This document shows, piece after piece, positions 1-8,651 of a DNA stretch of 27,064 nt. This DNA is from MED-G82 sp964342675 (lineage in GTDB: Bacteria > Pseudomonadota > Gammaproteobacteria > Magnimaribacterales > D2472), in NCBI GenBank assembly GCA_964342675.1, contig CAYFFR010000020.1, positions 1 through 27,064 on the forward strand, read 5' to 3'. Position 1 is the stretch's first letter. Each line of letters opens with the position of its first letter. The position numbers were made by a program, and so were the translations under genes. The notes beneath the pieces are model-generated. The model was not told the origin of the DNA, did not search any database, and worked only from the letters and a program-made list of their open reading frames with translations.

Positions 1-618
1 ATGCTTACTACTTTTAATGAAGTTGATATGCAACCAATTAAGAATTTAAGAAAAGATTATGGTGAAGAGTTTGAATCTGAGCATGGTATCAAGCTTGGGT
101 ATATGGGGTTCTTTGTATCAGCATCATGTAAGGCACTTAAAAAATTTCCTTTAGTGAATGCTTCTATAGATGGTGACGATATTGTTTATCATGGTTATCG
201 TGATATAGGCGTTGCTGTATCAACTGATAGGGGCTTAGTTGTTCCAATAATTAAGGATTGCGATGATTTATCTATTCCAGAGATAGAAAAATCAATTAAC
301 TCTCTTGCAGCTAAAGCAAGGGATGGTAAATTATCCATTGAAGACATGAAAGGAGGAACCTTTACTATATCAAACGGTGGAATATTTGGTTCATTATTAT
401 CAACGCCTATTTTAAATGCTCCACAGACTGCAATTCTAGGTATGCACAAAATTGAGGATAGACCTGTAGCAATTGATGGCAAGGTCCAGATTAGGCCCAT
501 GATGTATTTAGCAATGAGTTATGATCATAGATTGATTGATGGTAAAGAAGCAGTTACTTTTTTAGTAACTATTAAAGAAATGTTGGAATCTCCTGAGAGA
601 TTATTATTAAATTTATAA
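1..618 (+). CDS. sucB: Dihydrolipoyl succinyltransferase (E2 of 2-oxoglutarate dehydrogenase), 5'-truncated
   Basis: This is the C-terminal catalytic domain of the E2 core of 2-oxoglutarate dehydrogenase. The enzyme transfers the succinyl group from lipoyl-lysine to CoA in the TCA cycle, in the cytoplasm. The 205 visible residues match the E. coli SucB acyltransferase domain almost end to end. The catalytic HxxxDG signature is present (His176, Asp180 of the fragment, in SYDHRLIDG), and the protein ends in RLLLNL like its relatives. The lipoyl and E1/E3-binding domains, roughly 200 residues, lie before the window. The ATG at base 1 is therefore an internal methionine (the family reads AMLTTFNEV here), not the start. 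The stop is 12 bases before lpdA, as expected for a sucAB-lpd-sucCD operon. Confidence 0.96.
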   Translation: MLTTFNEVDMQPIKNLRKDYGEEFESEHGIKLGYMGFFVSASCKALKKFPLVNASIDGDDIVYHGYRDIGVAVSTDRGLVVPIIKDCDDLSIPEIEKSINSLAAKARDGKLSIEDMKGGTFTISNGGIFGSLLSTPILNAPQTAILGMHKIEDRPVAIDGKVQIRPMMYLAMSYDHRLIDGKEAVTFLVTIKEMLESPERLLLNL

Positions 619-630
619 GAAGGAACTTTA

Positions 631-2052
631 ATGTTAGATGTTATTGTAATTGGTGGAGGGCCTGCAGGGTATGTAGCTGCAATCAGGTGTGCTCAACTCG
701 GCTTAGATGTACTTTGTGTAGAAAAAGATTCTAATTCTGATGGCCACCAAAAATTTGGTGGAACTTGTTTAAATGTTGGATGCATTCCATCAAAAGCATT
801 ACTTGATTCATCGTACAAATATTATGAGGCTTCTAAGACCCAAAAAAGCCATGGTATTCATTCAAGCAAAGTTTCTTTAGATCTTTCAACAATGATGCAG
901 CGCAAAGACAATGTAGTTCAAAAATTAACAATAGGTGTTGAGGGTTTACTAAAATCTAATAACGTAAAAACTGAATTTGGTATCGGAAAGGTTGTATCAA
1001 AAAATAAAGTTGAACTGCAGTCAAATAAGAAAACAAAAATTCTTGAAGCAAGGCACATTATTCTAGCTTCAGGCTCTCAATCTCTTGAGATTCCCGAAGT
1101 GCAATATGATCATAAAAATATTGTCAATAGCACTGGAGCACTTGAGTTTAACAAAGTTCCTAAGACAGTTTGTGTTATAGGTGCTGGCGTAATTGGTCTT
1201 GAGTTAGGTAGTGTTTGGTCAAGATTGGGATCAAAAGTAACAATTTTAGAGGCTTTAAGTGATTTTCTACCTATGGCAGATAAGCAAATTAGTAAAGAAT
1301 CTTTTAAAGAATTTTCTAAACAAGGCTTAGATATAAAGTTAGGTTGCAAGGTCATCAAATCTAAATCATCAGCCAAATCAGTTGTTCTTAACTATGAAGA
1401 TACAACAGGCATACATGAAGAAACCTTTGATAAGGTAGTAGTTGCAGTTGGAAGACAACCGAACACCGATAATCTCTTTTCAAACGATTCAGGCATTAAA
1501 CTTGATAAAGATGGAAAGGTGTCGGTTAATGAATTCTGTGAGACTGATGTAAGTAATATTTGGGCTATCGGTGATCTTGTTCGTGGTCCTATGTTGGCAC
1601 ATAAAGCAACTGAAGAAGGGATAATGGTTGCTGAGAGAATTGCAGGAAAGATGGTTGAAATTAATTATGATCTAATTCCATCAGTGATATATACACACCC
1701 TGAAATTGCATGGGTCGGAAAAAATGAATCTGAGTTAGATAATGCAGGCATCGATTATAACTCTGGAGTTTTTCCTTTTGCAGCAAGCGGTAGAGCTTTA
1801 GCAGCAGACGATACAATCGGATTTGTAAAAGTTATTGCTGATACAGAAACAGATACCATCCTTGGTGTTCATGCATTTGGAGCTTCAGCTGCAGACATTC
1901 TTCAACAAGCAGTAATAGCTATGGAGTTTGGATCAAGCTCTGAAGACCTGGGATTAACAATTTTTAGCCACCCAACATTATCTGAAGCACTCCATGAAGC
2001 AGCCTTAGCTGTCAGAAATCAAGCTATTCATATAAGGAATAAGAACAAATGA
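631..2052 (+). CDS. lpdA: Dihydrolipoyl dehydrogenase (E3)
   Basis: This flavoprotein reoxidises the dihydrolipoyl groups of 2-oxoacid dehydrogenase complexes and passes electrons to NAD+. In 473 residues it shows the N-terminal FAD dinucleotide fold (GGGPAG, 8-13), the redox-active disulfide GGTCLNVGC with Cys46 and Cys51, a second GAGVIG nucleotide fold for NAD (184-189), a second FAD contact (AIGDL), and the C-terminal dimer-interface motif HPTLSE (His447, Glu452) that supplies the catalytic base. The ATG at 631 has a good AGAAGGA ribosome site 9 bases upstream. Its stop overlaps the sucC start in an ATGA, so translation is probably coupled. Its place between sucB and sucC resembles the pseudomonad order and suggests it serves the 2-oxoglutarate complex; other E3 clients cannot be excluded. 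Confidence 0.97.
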   Translation: MLDVIVIGGGPAGYVAAIRCAQLGLDVLCVEKDSNSDGHQKFGGTCLNVGCIPSKALLDSSYKYYEASKTQKSHGIHSSKVSLDLSTMMQRKDNVVQKLTIGVEGLLKSNNVKTEFGIGKVVSKNKVELQSNKKTKILEARHIILASGSQSLEIPEVQYDHKNIVNSTGALEFNKVPKTVCVIGAGVIGLELGSVWSRLGSKVTILEALSDFLPMADKQISKESFKEFSKQGLDIKLGCKVIKSKSSAKSVVLNYEDTTGIHEETFDKVVVAVGRQPNTDNLFSNDSGIKLDKDGKVSVNEFCETDVSNIWAIGDLVRGPMLAHKATEEGIMVAERIAGKMVEINYDLIPSVIYTHPEIAWVGKNESELDNAGIDYNSGVFPFAASGRALAADDTIGFVKVIADTETDTILGVHAFGASAADILQQAVIAMEFGSSSEDLGLTIFSHPTLSEALHEAALAVRNQAIHIRNKNK

Positions 2053-3206
2053 ATCTACATGAATATCAAGGAAAACAGCTATTTCGTAAATATGATCTTC
2101 CAGTTTGTCATGGAAAAGTAATCCAAAGGATAGATGAAATAAAAGATGCTTGTTTAGCAATAGGAGGCGATCGTTTTGTAGCAAAAGCACAAGTACATGC
2201 TGGTGGCAGAGGTAAGGCTGGCGGTGTTAGGCTTTGTGATAGCCCAAATGAAGTTATTGAATTCTCAAAAGAATGGTTAGGAAAGAAGCTAGTAACTTAT
2301 CAAACTGATAAAGATGGACAACTTGTAAGTTCTATATTAATAGAAGAATGCACCGATATAGATTCTGAATTGTATTTAAGCATAGTGGTTGATCGAACAT
2401 CACAAAGTGTTGCAATTATTGCATCTTCTGCAGGTGGAATGAACATAGAAAAGGTAGCTCTTGAAACTCCTGAAAAAGTTGTGACGGAAATATTAAAAAC
2501 TGGGACTATTGAGGACAGTCAGATTCAAAAAATAGCTAATATATTAAACTTAAATCAAATGCAGACCAATGAAATAGACGATATTTTAAAAAAGTTATTA
2601 AAGTTATTTTATGAATGTGATCTAAGCTTGCTAGAAATTAACCCATTAGTAATTAAAAAAGACGGACACTTACATTGTTTAGATGCGAAACTAAATATTG
2701 ATTCCAATGCTTTATTTAGACAAACAGCCATTAAAGACATGTATGATCCTACTCAAGAAGACCCTCAAGAATATGAAGCTGCTGAGCATGACCTAAGCTA
2801 TGTTTCACTTGATGGGAATATTGGATGTATGGTAAATGGCGCTGGTTTAGCTATGGGAACTATGGACACCATTAAGTTTTTTAATGGGAGTCCAGCAAAC
2901 TTCTTAGATGTAGGTGGTACTGCAACTCAGGAAAGAGTTGCAAAGGCTTTTAAAATAATTTTAGCTGATCCAAACGTTAAAGTTGTTTTAATCAATATTT
3001 TTGGTGGTATTGTCAGATGCGATCTTATAGCTCAGGGTGTTATTGCAGCAATAGAAGAGATTGGTGTGAATATTCCTGTTGTGGTTAGACTCGAGGGTAA
3101 TAATGCAAAACTTGGAGCGAAAATCTTGTCTGAATCAAGCTTTAAGATAAATAGTCTTAATAGTCTAGAGGAAGCAACTAAGAGAGCAGTTGAATTAGCG
3201 TCATGA
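2049..3206 (+). CDS. sucC: Succinyl-CoA synthetase (ADP-forming), beta subunit
   Basis: This is the beta subunit of succinyl-CoA ligase, which with SucD converts succinyl-CoA, ADP and phosphate to succinate, CoA and ATP. The 385 residues are close to the 388 of E. coli and start with the typical NLHEYQGKQLF. An ATP-grasp domain follows, with Lys46 and the glycine-rich HAGGRGKAGG (50-59). The LLEINPLV motif near residue 200 carries metal-binding acidic residues. The C-terminal flavodoxin-like ligase domain contains NIFGGIVRCD. The start overlaps the lpdA stop by four bases (ATGA), and the stop overlaps the sucD start in the same way. This gives stoichiometric expression of the two subunits a simple basis. 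Confidence 0.97.
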   Translation: MNLHEYQGKQLFRKYDLPVCHGKVIQRIDEIKDACLAIGGDRFVAKAQVHAGGRGKAGGVRLCDSPNEVIEFSKEWLGKKLVTYQTDKDGQLVSSILIEECTDIDSELYLSIVVDRTSQSVAIIASSAGGMNIEKVALETPEKVVTEILKTGTIEDSQIQKIANILNLNQMQTNEIDDILKKLLKLFYECDLSLLEINPLVIKKDGHLHCLDAKLNIDSNALFRQTAIKDMYDPTQEDPQEYEAAEHDLSYVSLDGNIGCMVNGAGLAMGTMDTIKFFNGSPANFLDVGGTATQERVAKAFKIILADPNVKVVLINIFGGIVRCDLIAQGVIAAIEEIGVNIPVVVRLEGNNAKLGAKILSESSFKINSLNSLEEATKRAVELAS

Positions 3207-4069
3207 GCATATTAATAGACAAAGACACACGAGTTATTGTGCAGGGTTTTACTGGATCCCAAGGAACTTTACATGCTGAACAATCTATATCATATGGTAC
3301 CAAAATCGTTGGAGGTGTAACTCCTGGCAAAGGAGGTTCCAAGCATTTAAATCTTCCAGTTTTTAACAGTGTTTGTGAAGCAAGAGAATCTGAGGGCGCC
3401 AATGCTTCTTTAATATTTGTTCCAGCAGCTTTTTGTAAGCCTGCAATATTGGAGGCAGCAGAGTCAGGAATAGAGCTTATTGTCTGTATCACAGAGGGTG
3501 TTCCAACATTAGATATGTTAGAGGTTAAAAGAAGAGTGGATCAACTAGGGGTAAGATTAATAGGCCCAAATTGTCCAGGAGTTATTACTCCTGGGATCGG
3601 TAAGATGGGAATTATGCCAGCTGAAATTCATGCAGCTGGAAGTATCGGCATTATTTCTCGATCTGGTACATTGACATATGAGGCTGTAAAACAAACAACT
3701 GATCTTGGATTAGGCCAATCAAGTTGTGTTGGTATTGGTGGTGATCCAATACCAGGATCATCTTTTATTGATATTTTAAAGCTTTTTGAGAATGATGATA
3801 CAACTGAGGCAATAGTCATGGTTGGTGAAATTGGCGGCACAGCTGAAGAAGATGCTGCTAAGTTTATCTCCAAAAATATCTCAAAACCTGTTGTTTCATA
3901 TATTGCAGGACAAACAGCTCCACCTGGTAAAAGAATGGGTCATGCTGGTGCAATCATATCCGGTGGTAAAGGCTTGGCTTCGGATAAGATTAATACACTA
4001 AGAGATTGTGGAGTTGATATAGCAGACAATTTATTAACAATTGGCAAGACTCTCAAGAGGGTTATATAG
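3203..4069 (+). CDS. sucD: Succinyl-CoA synthetase, alpha subunit
   Basis: This is the alpha subunit of succinyl-CoA ligase; it binds CoA and carries the phosphohistidine intermediate. It has 288 residues against 289 in E. coli. The N-terminal CoA-binding Rossmann domain contains QGFTGSQGT (residues 14-22) and GGVTPGKGG (37-45). The ligase domain contains the active-site histidine in GHAGAIISGG (His247, equivalent to E. coli His246). The ATG lies in an ATGA overlap with sucC. This is the last gene of the sucB-lpdA-sucC-sucD run. Its 3' end overlaps the convergent MATE gene by eight bases, so there is no room for a separate intrinsic terminator after it. Confidence 0.97.
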   Translation: MSILIDKDTRVIVQGFTGSQGTLHAEQSISYGTKIVGGVTPGKGGSKHLNLPVFNSVCEARESEGANASLIFVPAAFCKPAILEAAESGIELIVCITEGVPTLDMLEVKRRVDQLGVRLIGPNCPGVITPGIGKMGIMPAEIHAAGSIGIISRSGTLTYEAVKQTTDLGLGQSSCVGIGGDPIPGSSFIDILKLFENDDTTEAIVMVGEIGGTAEEDAAKFISKNISKPVVSYIAGQTAPPGKRMGHAGAIISGGKGLASDKINTLRDCGVDIADNLLTIGKTLKRVI

Positions 4070-5426
4070 CTCTTACACTTTTGTTAACTATATAATTTAA
4101 TCTCATTACCACCATGATCGCAAATACAGTTAAGCCAATAATCATTCCTATCCACATTCCGTAGACTCCCATAGGCTCATTTAACCCATAATGAGTGAGG
4201 ATAAAACCAATTGGCAATCCAAAACCCCAATAAGCTATCAATAACAATAACATTGGAATAAAAGTATCTTTGTAGCCTCTCAGTGCTCCTGCTGCTCCCA
4301 TCTGTATACCATCGGGCAGCTGAAAAACTGCAGCTAATATAAGAATTTTTGATGCCAAAGCTATCACAACTATTTCATTAGAGTATAGGCCTGCTAGGAA
4401 TTCATTAAAGATCAGTATAATAATTGTATTAAATACAGCACCAATAAAACCAATAGATAATGTTAGTTGCGAAGATAATTTTGCTCCTTTTAAATTATTT
4501 GCACCAATTAAATTTCCAACTCTGGTAGCTGCTGCTAGACCAATAGATAGAGGCATTACAAAAGCAAAACTTGCAATATTCAAAGCAATTGAATGACTCG
4601 CAATCACAATATCACCTAAAGGCGCTAGAATAAGCGCAGCTCCAGAGAACATACTTAGTTCAATAAATATTCCTAATCCAATTGGTATGCCTAGTTTTAG
4701 AATCTCTACTATAGTTGATTTTTGAGGAAGCCTAATTTTAGAAAATATATTGAACCTTCTATACGACTCTTTACTCACCATTAATATAAGGAATGCAAAC
4801 ATCATAGATACATAGACGATTGAAGTGGCTATACCACATCCAATACCACCCATCTTAGGTAAGCCAAATAACCCGTACACTAAAATAATATCTAAAGGAA
4901 TATTGATAATCATTCCTCCAAAAGCTACAAGAAATACAGGTAAAGTCTTGGTAAGACCTTCGCTGAAACACCTTAGTGCCGTGAACATTACCATGGCTAT
5001 TACACCAAATGATACTGCATTTAAATATCCATCTATAACTCTGATGGTTGGTTTTTCAAGATCTAAAAGAGATTCTCCGTAGAGGTTTATTATCCAACCT
5101 CCTATTTGGTACATTCCAAATAGTAAGATACCAATTGTTAAAGCAATCCATAGAATTTCTTTCATTTTAGATGAGATTTCTTTAAATCTTTGTCCTCCAT
5201 GAAGTTGTGCAATGATGGGAGTTACAGCAAAGATTAGACCACTAAAAGCAAAGAATAAGGGTGTACCAATTGCAGATGCTATAGCTACACCAGCTAATTC
5301 AGTTTTTCCTGCATTACCTGCCACAAGTGTATCTGTTACAGACATTGCAATATAGGAGGCTTGAGAACCATATATTGGAATTCCTATCTTTAGGAACTTG
5401 GGTAATTCTTTTAAATAACTCTTCAA
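4062..5426 (-). CDS. MATE-family multidrug/toxic-compound exporter
   Basis: This is an inner-membrane cation-coupled exporter of the MATE family (NorM branch by general appearance). The 454 residues contain about 12 hydrophobic segments in two homologous halves. The first shows the family pattern of a TDTLVAGN-like helix followed by an LFFAFSGLIFAVTPIIAQLHGG segment; the second repeats it near IGLAAATRVGNLIGA. The substrate cannot be read from sequence. The only usable start is TTG at 5426. An in-frame TGA lies 33 bases upstream, no ATG or GTG occurs between, and the ribosome-binding site is weak. It is transcribed away from the acyltransferase gene (48-base gap) and converges on sucD with an 8-base overlap. 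Confidence 0.9.
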   Translation of the reverse strand: MKSYLKELPKFLKIGIPIYGSQASYIAMSVTDTLVAGNAGKTELAGVAIASAIGTPLFFAFSGLIFAVTPIIAQLHGGQRFKEISSKMKEILWIALTIGILLFGMYQIGGWIINLYGESLLDLEKPTIRVIDGYLNAVSFGVIAMVMFTALRCFSEGLTKTLPVFLVAFGGMIINIPLDIILVYGLFGLPKMGGIGCGIATSIVYVSMMFAFLILMVSKESYRRFNIFSKIRLPQKSTIVEILKLGIPIGLGIFIELSMFSGAALILAPLGDIVIASHSIALNIASFAFVMPLSIGLAAATRVGNLIGANNLKGAKLSSQLTLSIGFIGAVFNTIIILIFNEFLAGLYSNEIVVIALASKILILAAVFQLPDGIQMGAAGALRGYKDTFIPMLLLLIAYWGFGLPIGFILTHYGLNEPMGVYGMWIGMIIGLTVFAIMVVMRLNYIVNKSVRAI

Positions 5427-5432
5427 TTTAAG

Positions 5433-5460
5433 TTGCTCGTGAAAAGATGAACTGTATCAT
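5433..5460 (+). promoter_or_regulatory. Possible sigma70-type promoter for the acyltransferase gene
   Basis: In the 48-base divergent gap there is a TTGCTC (5433-5438) and a TATCAT (5455-5460) separated by 16 bases. Transcription from it would begin near 5467, leaving the AGGAG-type ribosome site at 5477-5483 in the leader. It matches the consensus only partly, so this is a weak call based on spacing and position. Confidence 0.3.
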
Positions 5461-5474
5461 ACTAGATTAAGTAT

Positions 5475-6209
5475 TTGCAGGAGCTATCTATCAGAAAAGA
5501 TAATAGACCATATTGGATAAAAAAACTTGAGAAAAGAATCAATTACTTTTATGTATCTAGATTCTTAAAACCTCAATTTAAATCTATAGGGAAGGGATCT
5601 GTATTTTTTAAACCAAGGTATATAAAGTTATTTGGTTCTAATATTAAGCTTGGTAATTTTGCTACACTCATAGCAGAAAAAGATGCATTCATTCAACTTA
5701 CTTCATGGAATGTAGAGGAATGGGAAGGAAATTTAGAGATAGGAGATTATTGCCTGATATCTCCGGGTGTAAGAATTTTGGCAGCACAGGAAATTATCAT
5801 TGAAGACGCATGTATGTTTGGACATGGCGCATATATAACTGATGCTGATTGGCATGGAATATATGATAGAACCGAAGTAGTTGGATCTCCTCGACCAGTT
5901 AAATTAAAAAAAAATGTTTGGATAGGTGACAGCGCTATTATTTGTAAGGGTGTAACAATTGGCGAGAATAGTATTATTGGCGCTGGCTCAGTTGTTACAA
6001 AAGATGTGCCTTCCAATTCAGTTTATGCTGGAAATCCTGCTAAGCATGTCAAAACACTTGATAAAATGGCATTTACATCTAGAGAATCATTTTTTAAAGA
6101 TCCAAAAAAACTAAAACAAGATTTTGATCTTTTAGATAAATATACAATGAAAGGGAACTCAATTTTAAGTTGGATCAAAAGTATATTATTTAGGAACAAG
6201 ACTCATTAG
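5475..6209 (+). CDS. Left-handed beta-helix (hexapeptide repeat) acyltransferase
   Basis: This is a cytoplasmic or membrane-associated O-acyl/acetyltransferase of the hexapeptide-repeat class, as found in sugar, polysaccharide and lipid decoration. Residues 70-190 contain the isoleucine-rich hexad pattern: LEIGDYCLISPGVRI, later VWIGDSAIICKGVTIGENSIIGAGSVVTKD in overlapping turns, then the terminal AGNPAKHV coil. The DADWHGIYD segment carries the probable catalytic histidine. About 70 basic residues precede the helix, beginning with IRKDNRPYW, and a 45-residue tail follows. The acceptor is unknown. The start is uncertain. TTG at 5475 keeps the frame open, but the strong GCAGGAG ribosome site (5477-5483) lies inside the coding region from that start and points to ATC at 5490. 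The 3' end overlaps selO by four bases. Confidence 0.88.
   Translation: MQELSIRKDNRPYWIKKLEKRINYFYVSRFLKPQFKSIGKGSVFFKPRYIKLFGSNIKLGNFATLIAEKDAFIQLTSWNVEEWEGNLEIGDYCLISPGVRILAAQEIIIEDACMFGHGAYITDADWHGIYDRTEVVGSPRPVKLKKNVWIGDSAIICKGVTIGENSIIGAGSVVTKDVPSNSVYAGNPAKHVKTLDKMAFTSRESFFKDPKKLKQDFDLLDKYTMKGNSILSWIKSILFRNKTH
5477..5483 (+). promoter_or_regulatory. Shine-Dalgarno sequence that conflicts with the TTG start
   Basis: GCAGGAG is the best ribosome-binding sequence near the acyltransferase gene but sits just downstream of the TTG that opens the frame. The codon at normal spacing (six bases) and in frame is ATC at 5490. No NTG codon lies between. Either a non-standard start is used, or the true start differs from what the bases show. 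Confidence 0.5.
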
Positions 6210-7624
6210 GATGAACAAGATGTTCTGATATTTCTTTCGTTTATAGCTGGTTGTTGATTAATCTTTTTTGTTTCTGAGTTTTCAATATATGGATCTTGAT
6301 AAGCTTTAAGAAATTTTTCCAATGGCTCAAAATTACCTTTCTTTGCTACTTCTATCAATTTAGAGATTTGAAAATTTTTTGGAGTAATATAAGGATTGTT
6401 CATCTTCATAAGAGAGACCCTTTCCTCTATAGTTGATTTTTCTAATTCATGTCTTTTCATATATTTTTCTACCCATGATTGAAAAAATTTATTTGTTAAC
6501 AGCTTATTCTTTTTATTCTTCAATAATGCCACTATTGATCTAAATAATATTGTGTAATCTATTGAATGTTGATGGGCTATATCTAATAATTCCTGGATTA
6601 ATCTCTCATCTACACTTTTAATCTCTTTTAGCCCAAGTTTTTTTCTATAAATTGATAGAAGCTCTTTTTTAAACACTGATTCATATGATTTTAATATTTC
6701 TTTTTGTTCAGATTCTGAAATTAAAGAACTTAATGCATATCCTAGTGCAGAGCAATTCCACAGACCTATATAGGGTTGATTTGAGAAACTATACCTCCCT
6801 TCATGATCAGACAGATTACAAATATAGTCTGGGTTATAGTTTTCAATAAATGCATATGGACCATAATCAAATGTTTCACCAAAAATATTAAAATTGTCAG
6901 TATTTAAGACTCCATGACAGAAACCTATAGATTGCCATTTAGCTATCATTTTTGCGGTATTTATAACTATTACTAAAAAGAATTTTTTATATCGATCTTT
7001 AGGGCCTTTATCAAAGATCGCATAATTATCAATACAAAAATCAGCAAGTGACTTTACTAGATCATGTTTATTTTGATAGTGGAAGAATTCAAAATGACCA
7101 AATCTAATATGAGATTTACTCGATCTAAGAAGTACTGCTGCAGTTTCTTGTTCTTCTCTTTGTACTTTATCAGTACTTCCAAATAACATTAATGCTCTAG
7201 TGGTAGGGACGCCTAATGAATGCATAATTTCAGAGCCTAAATACTCTCTAATAGTAGATCTCAGAACAGCTCTTCCATCACCAAACCTTGAATAAGGAGT
7301 CTTTCCTGACCCTTTTAGTTGCAAATCATAAGAAGTGCTACCTGATCCAACCTCACCAATCATAATACTCCTTCCGTCGCCAAGTTGGTTAACATATTGA
7401 CCAAATTGATGACCTGCATACACCATTGCAAATGAATTAAATTGGTTGTAATCATTCTTGATTACAAATTGTTTTATTGCAGATATATCATGATTTGAAA
7501 GGCCTAATTCTTCTGCATGGTCACGATTGAGTAATTTAAGTGATAAATCTTTAGGTAAATCTGGCTTTTGTATTGTATAGAAGTCTTTTTCTAGGGAAAC
7601 AAATTTATGCTCTTGAACTGACAA
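6206..7624 (-). CDS. selO: Protein adenylyltransferase SelO (YdiU/UPF0061 family)
   Basis: SelO is a pseudokinase-fold enzyme that transfers AMP to hydroxyl groups of protein side chains and is linked to redox stress. The 472 residues (E. coli 478) keep the signatures: YAGHQFGQYVNQLGDGR (69-85), LKGSGKTPYSRFGDGRA with Lys104, REYLGSE with Glu127, the HGVLNTDN active-site loop (Asp243, Asn244) and DYGPYAF (Asp253). Cys269 in YICNLSDHEGRY and the C-terminal Cys470 in SCSS correspond to the two cysteines that form a regulatory disulfide in the E. coli protein. It is thus the cysteine, not selenocysteine, form. The start is TTG at 7624, five bases after the luciferase-like gene's stop, so it is probably co-transcribed as the last gene of the block. 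Another upstream start is possible. Confidence 0.93.
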   Translation of the reverse strand: MSVQEHKFVSLEKDFYTIQKPDLPKDLSLKLLNRDHAEELGLSNHDISAIKQFVIKNDYNQFNSFAMVYAGHQFGQYVNQLGDGRSIMIGEVGSGSTSYDLQLKGSGKTPYSRFGDGRAVLRSTIREYLGSEIMHSLGVPTTRALMLFGSTDKVQREEQETAAVLLRSSKSHIRFGHFEFFHYQNKHDLVKSLADFCIDNYAIFDKGPKDRYKKFFLVIVINTAKMIAKWQSIGFCHGVLNTDNFNIFGETFDYGPYAFIENYNPDYICNLSDHEGRYSFSNQPYIGLWNCSALGYALSSLISESEQKEILKSYESVFKKELLSIYRKKLGLKEIKSVDERLIQELLDIAHQHSIDYTILFRSIVALLKNKKNKLLTNKFFQSWVEKYMKRHELEKSTIEERVSLMKMNNPYITPKNFQISKLIEVAKKGNFEPLEKFLKAYQDPYIENSETKKINQQPAINERNIRTSCSS

Positions 7625-7629
7625 GTTTC

Positions 7630-8649
7630 TTAGGATTTTACAATTTCAATTAATTCAGACATCCGATCATCTTGAGTATGATCAAACCCCAAATGCTCTA
7701 TTTCATTCCACATCACTGCTGAGCAAAAGCTACCTAAATCATCTCTTAAGGACTTAGCTACTTGAGTACCAGTTCCACAAAATGCAAGAGTATCAACAAT
7801 ATCATCTGTAATTAATTCAAACATGGCCTCCCATTCTTCTTTAACAGATAATTTATGTAATTCCTCATTTACTTCTCCCCAGCCATGAAAGTCTAAGGCT
7901 GGACGATAAGTTCTTGTAGAAGCATAAAAACTAATTCTAGCAGCAATATTTCTTTTAGCTTGTTGTAACTCTCCTTCAGATTCTCCAGTAGCTATAAAGC
8001 CACCCCATAGTAGCTCACACTCCGAAGGATCTCTTTTTGATTTAGCAGCACCCTTTTTCACTGCAGGAACAATAATTTTTTTAATATATTCTCTGGAGCA
8101 CATAGGATGCAGTAACAACCCATCTGCAACTTCCCCAGCAATTTTTGCCATCCCAGGACCAAGTCCAGATACATATATTGGTGGAGGATTTGATTCCATA
8201 GGAGGTGGTGTAAACATAGGAGTCATTAGTGTATGTGTGTAGTGCTCACCTTGGAAATCTAACGTTTCCCCAGTTTTCCATGAATGCCATATAGCTTTTA
8301 ATGCCAAAATATACTCTCGCATTCTGGGTGCGGGAGGTGACCAAGGTACGCTGAACCTCCTTTCATTGTGACCCTTAACTTGAGTGCCTAAACCTAATTG
8401 AAATCTTCCATTACTATAAGATTGAAGATCCCATCCCATATTTGCAACAACCATTGGGCTTCTTGGAAAAGCAATGGCTAAACCAGTTCTAACAATCAGG
8501 TTCGTATGCTCTAGACCTAACATTACAGGTAAGAAAGGCTCATTATTAAGTTCACCTGAAACTAAAGCATCATACCCTAGAGATTCAGCATGCTTAGCTA
8601 TTTCAATGGTATTTTTTGATAGACCTGGTATGTATGTTTCAATTCTCAT
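7630..8649 (-). CDS. Luciferase-like (LLM class) flavin-dependent oxidoreductase
   Basis: This is a TIM-barrel oxidoreductase of the bacterial luciferase-like family, about 339 residues. The pattern MRIETYIPGL, SLGYDALVSGE, LIVRTGLAIAFPRSP, GRFQLGLGTQVKGHNERRF and SPPAPRMREYILALKAIW fits the subgroup usually annotated as F420-dependent oxidoreductase, MSMEG_2256 type. Whether the cofactor here is F420 or FMNH2 cannot be told from sequence, and nothing in the window makes F420. Its ATG lies two bases after the stop of an acyl-CoA synthetase gene, and selO follows after five bases, so these genes are almost certainly one transcript. Together with two acyl-CoA synthetases this suggests a step in catabolism of a fatty, terpenoid or sterol-like substrate; that is inference. 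Confidence 0.88.
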   Translation of the reverse strand: MRIETYIPGLSKNTIEIAKHAESLGYDALVSGELNNEPFLPVMLGLEHTNLIVRTGLAIAFPRSPMVVANMGWDLQSYSNGRFQLGLGTQVKGHNERRFSVPWSPPAPRMREYILALKAIWHSWKTGETLDFQGEHYTHTLMTPMFTPPPMESNPPPIYVSGLGPGMAKIAGEVADGLLLHPMCSREYIKKIIVPAVKKGAAKSKRDPSECELLWGGFIATGESEGELQQAKRNIAARISFYASTRTYRPALDFHGWGEVNEELHKLSVKEEWEAMFELITDDIVDTLAFCGTGTQVAKSLRDDLGSFCSAVMWNEIEHLGFDHTQDDRMSELIEIVKS

Positions 8650-8651
8650 AT

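Noticed and set aside
1..618. A complete small acyltransferase starting at base 1
   Set aside because: The sequence begins inside the SucB catalytic domain at a conserved internal methionine; the lipoyl and binding domains simply lie outside the window.
6206..6226. Selenocysteine at the SelO C-terminus
   Set aside because: The residue is encoded by TGT (Cys) in SCSS followed by TAA; no in-frame TGA is present.
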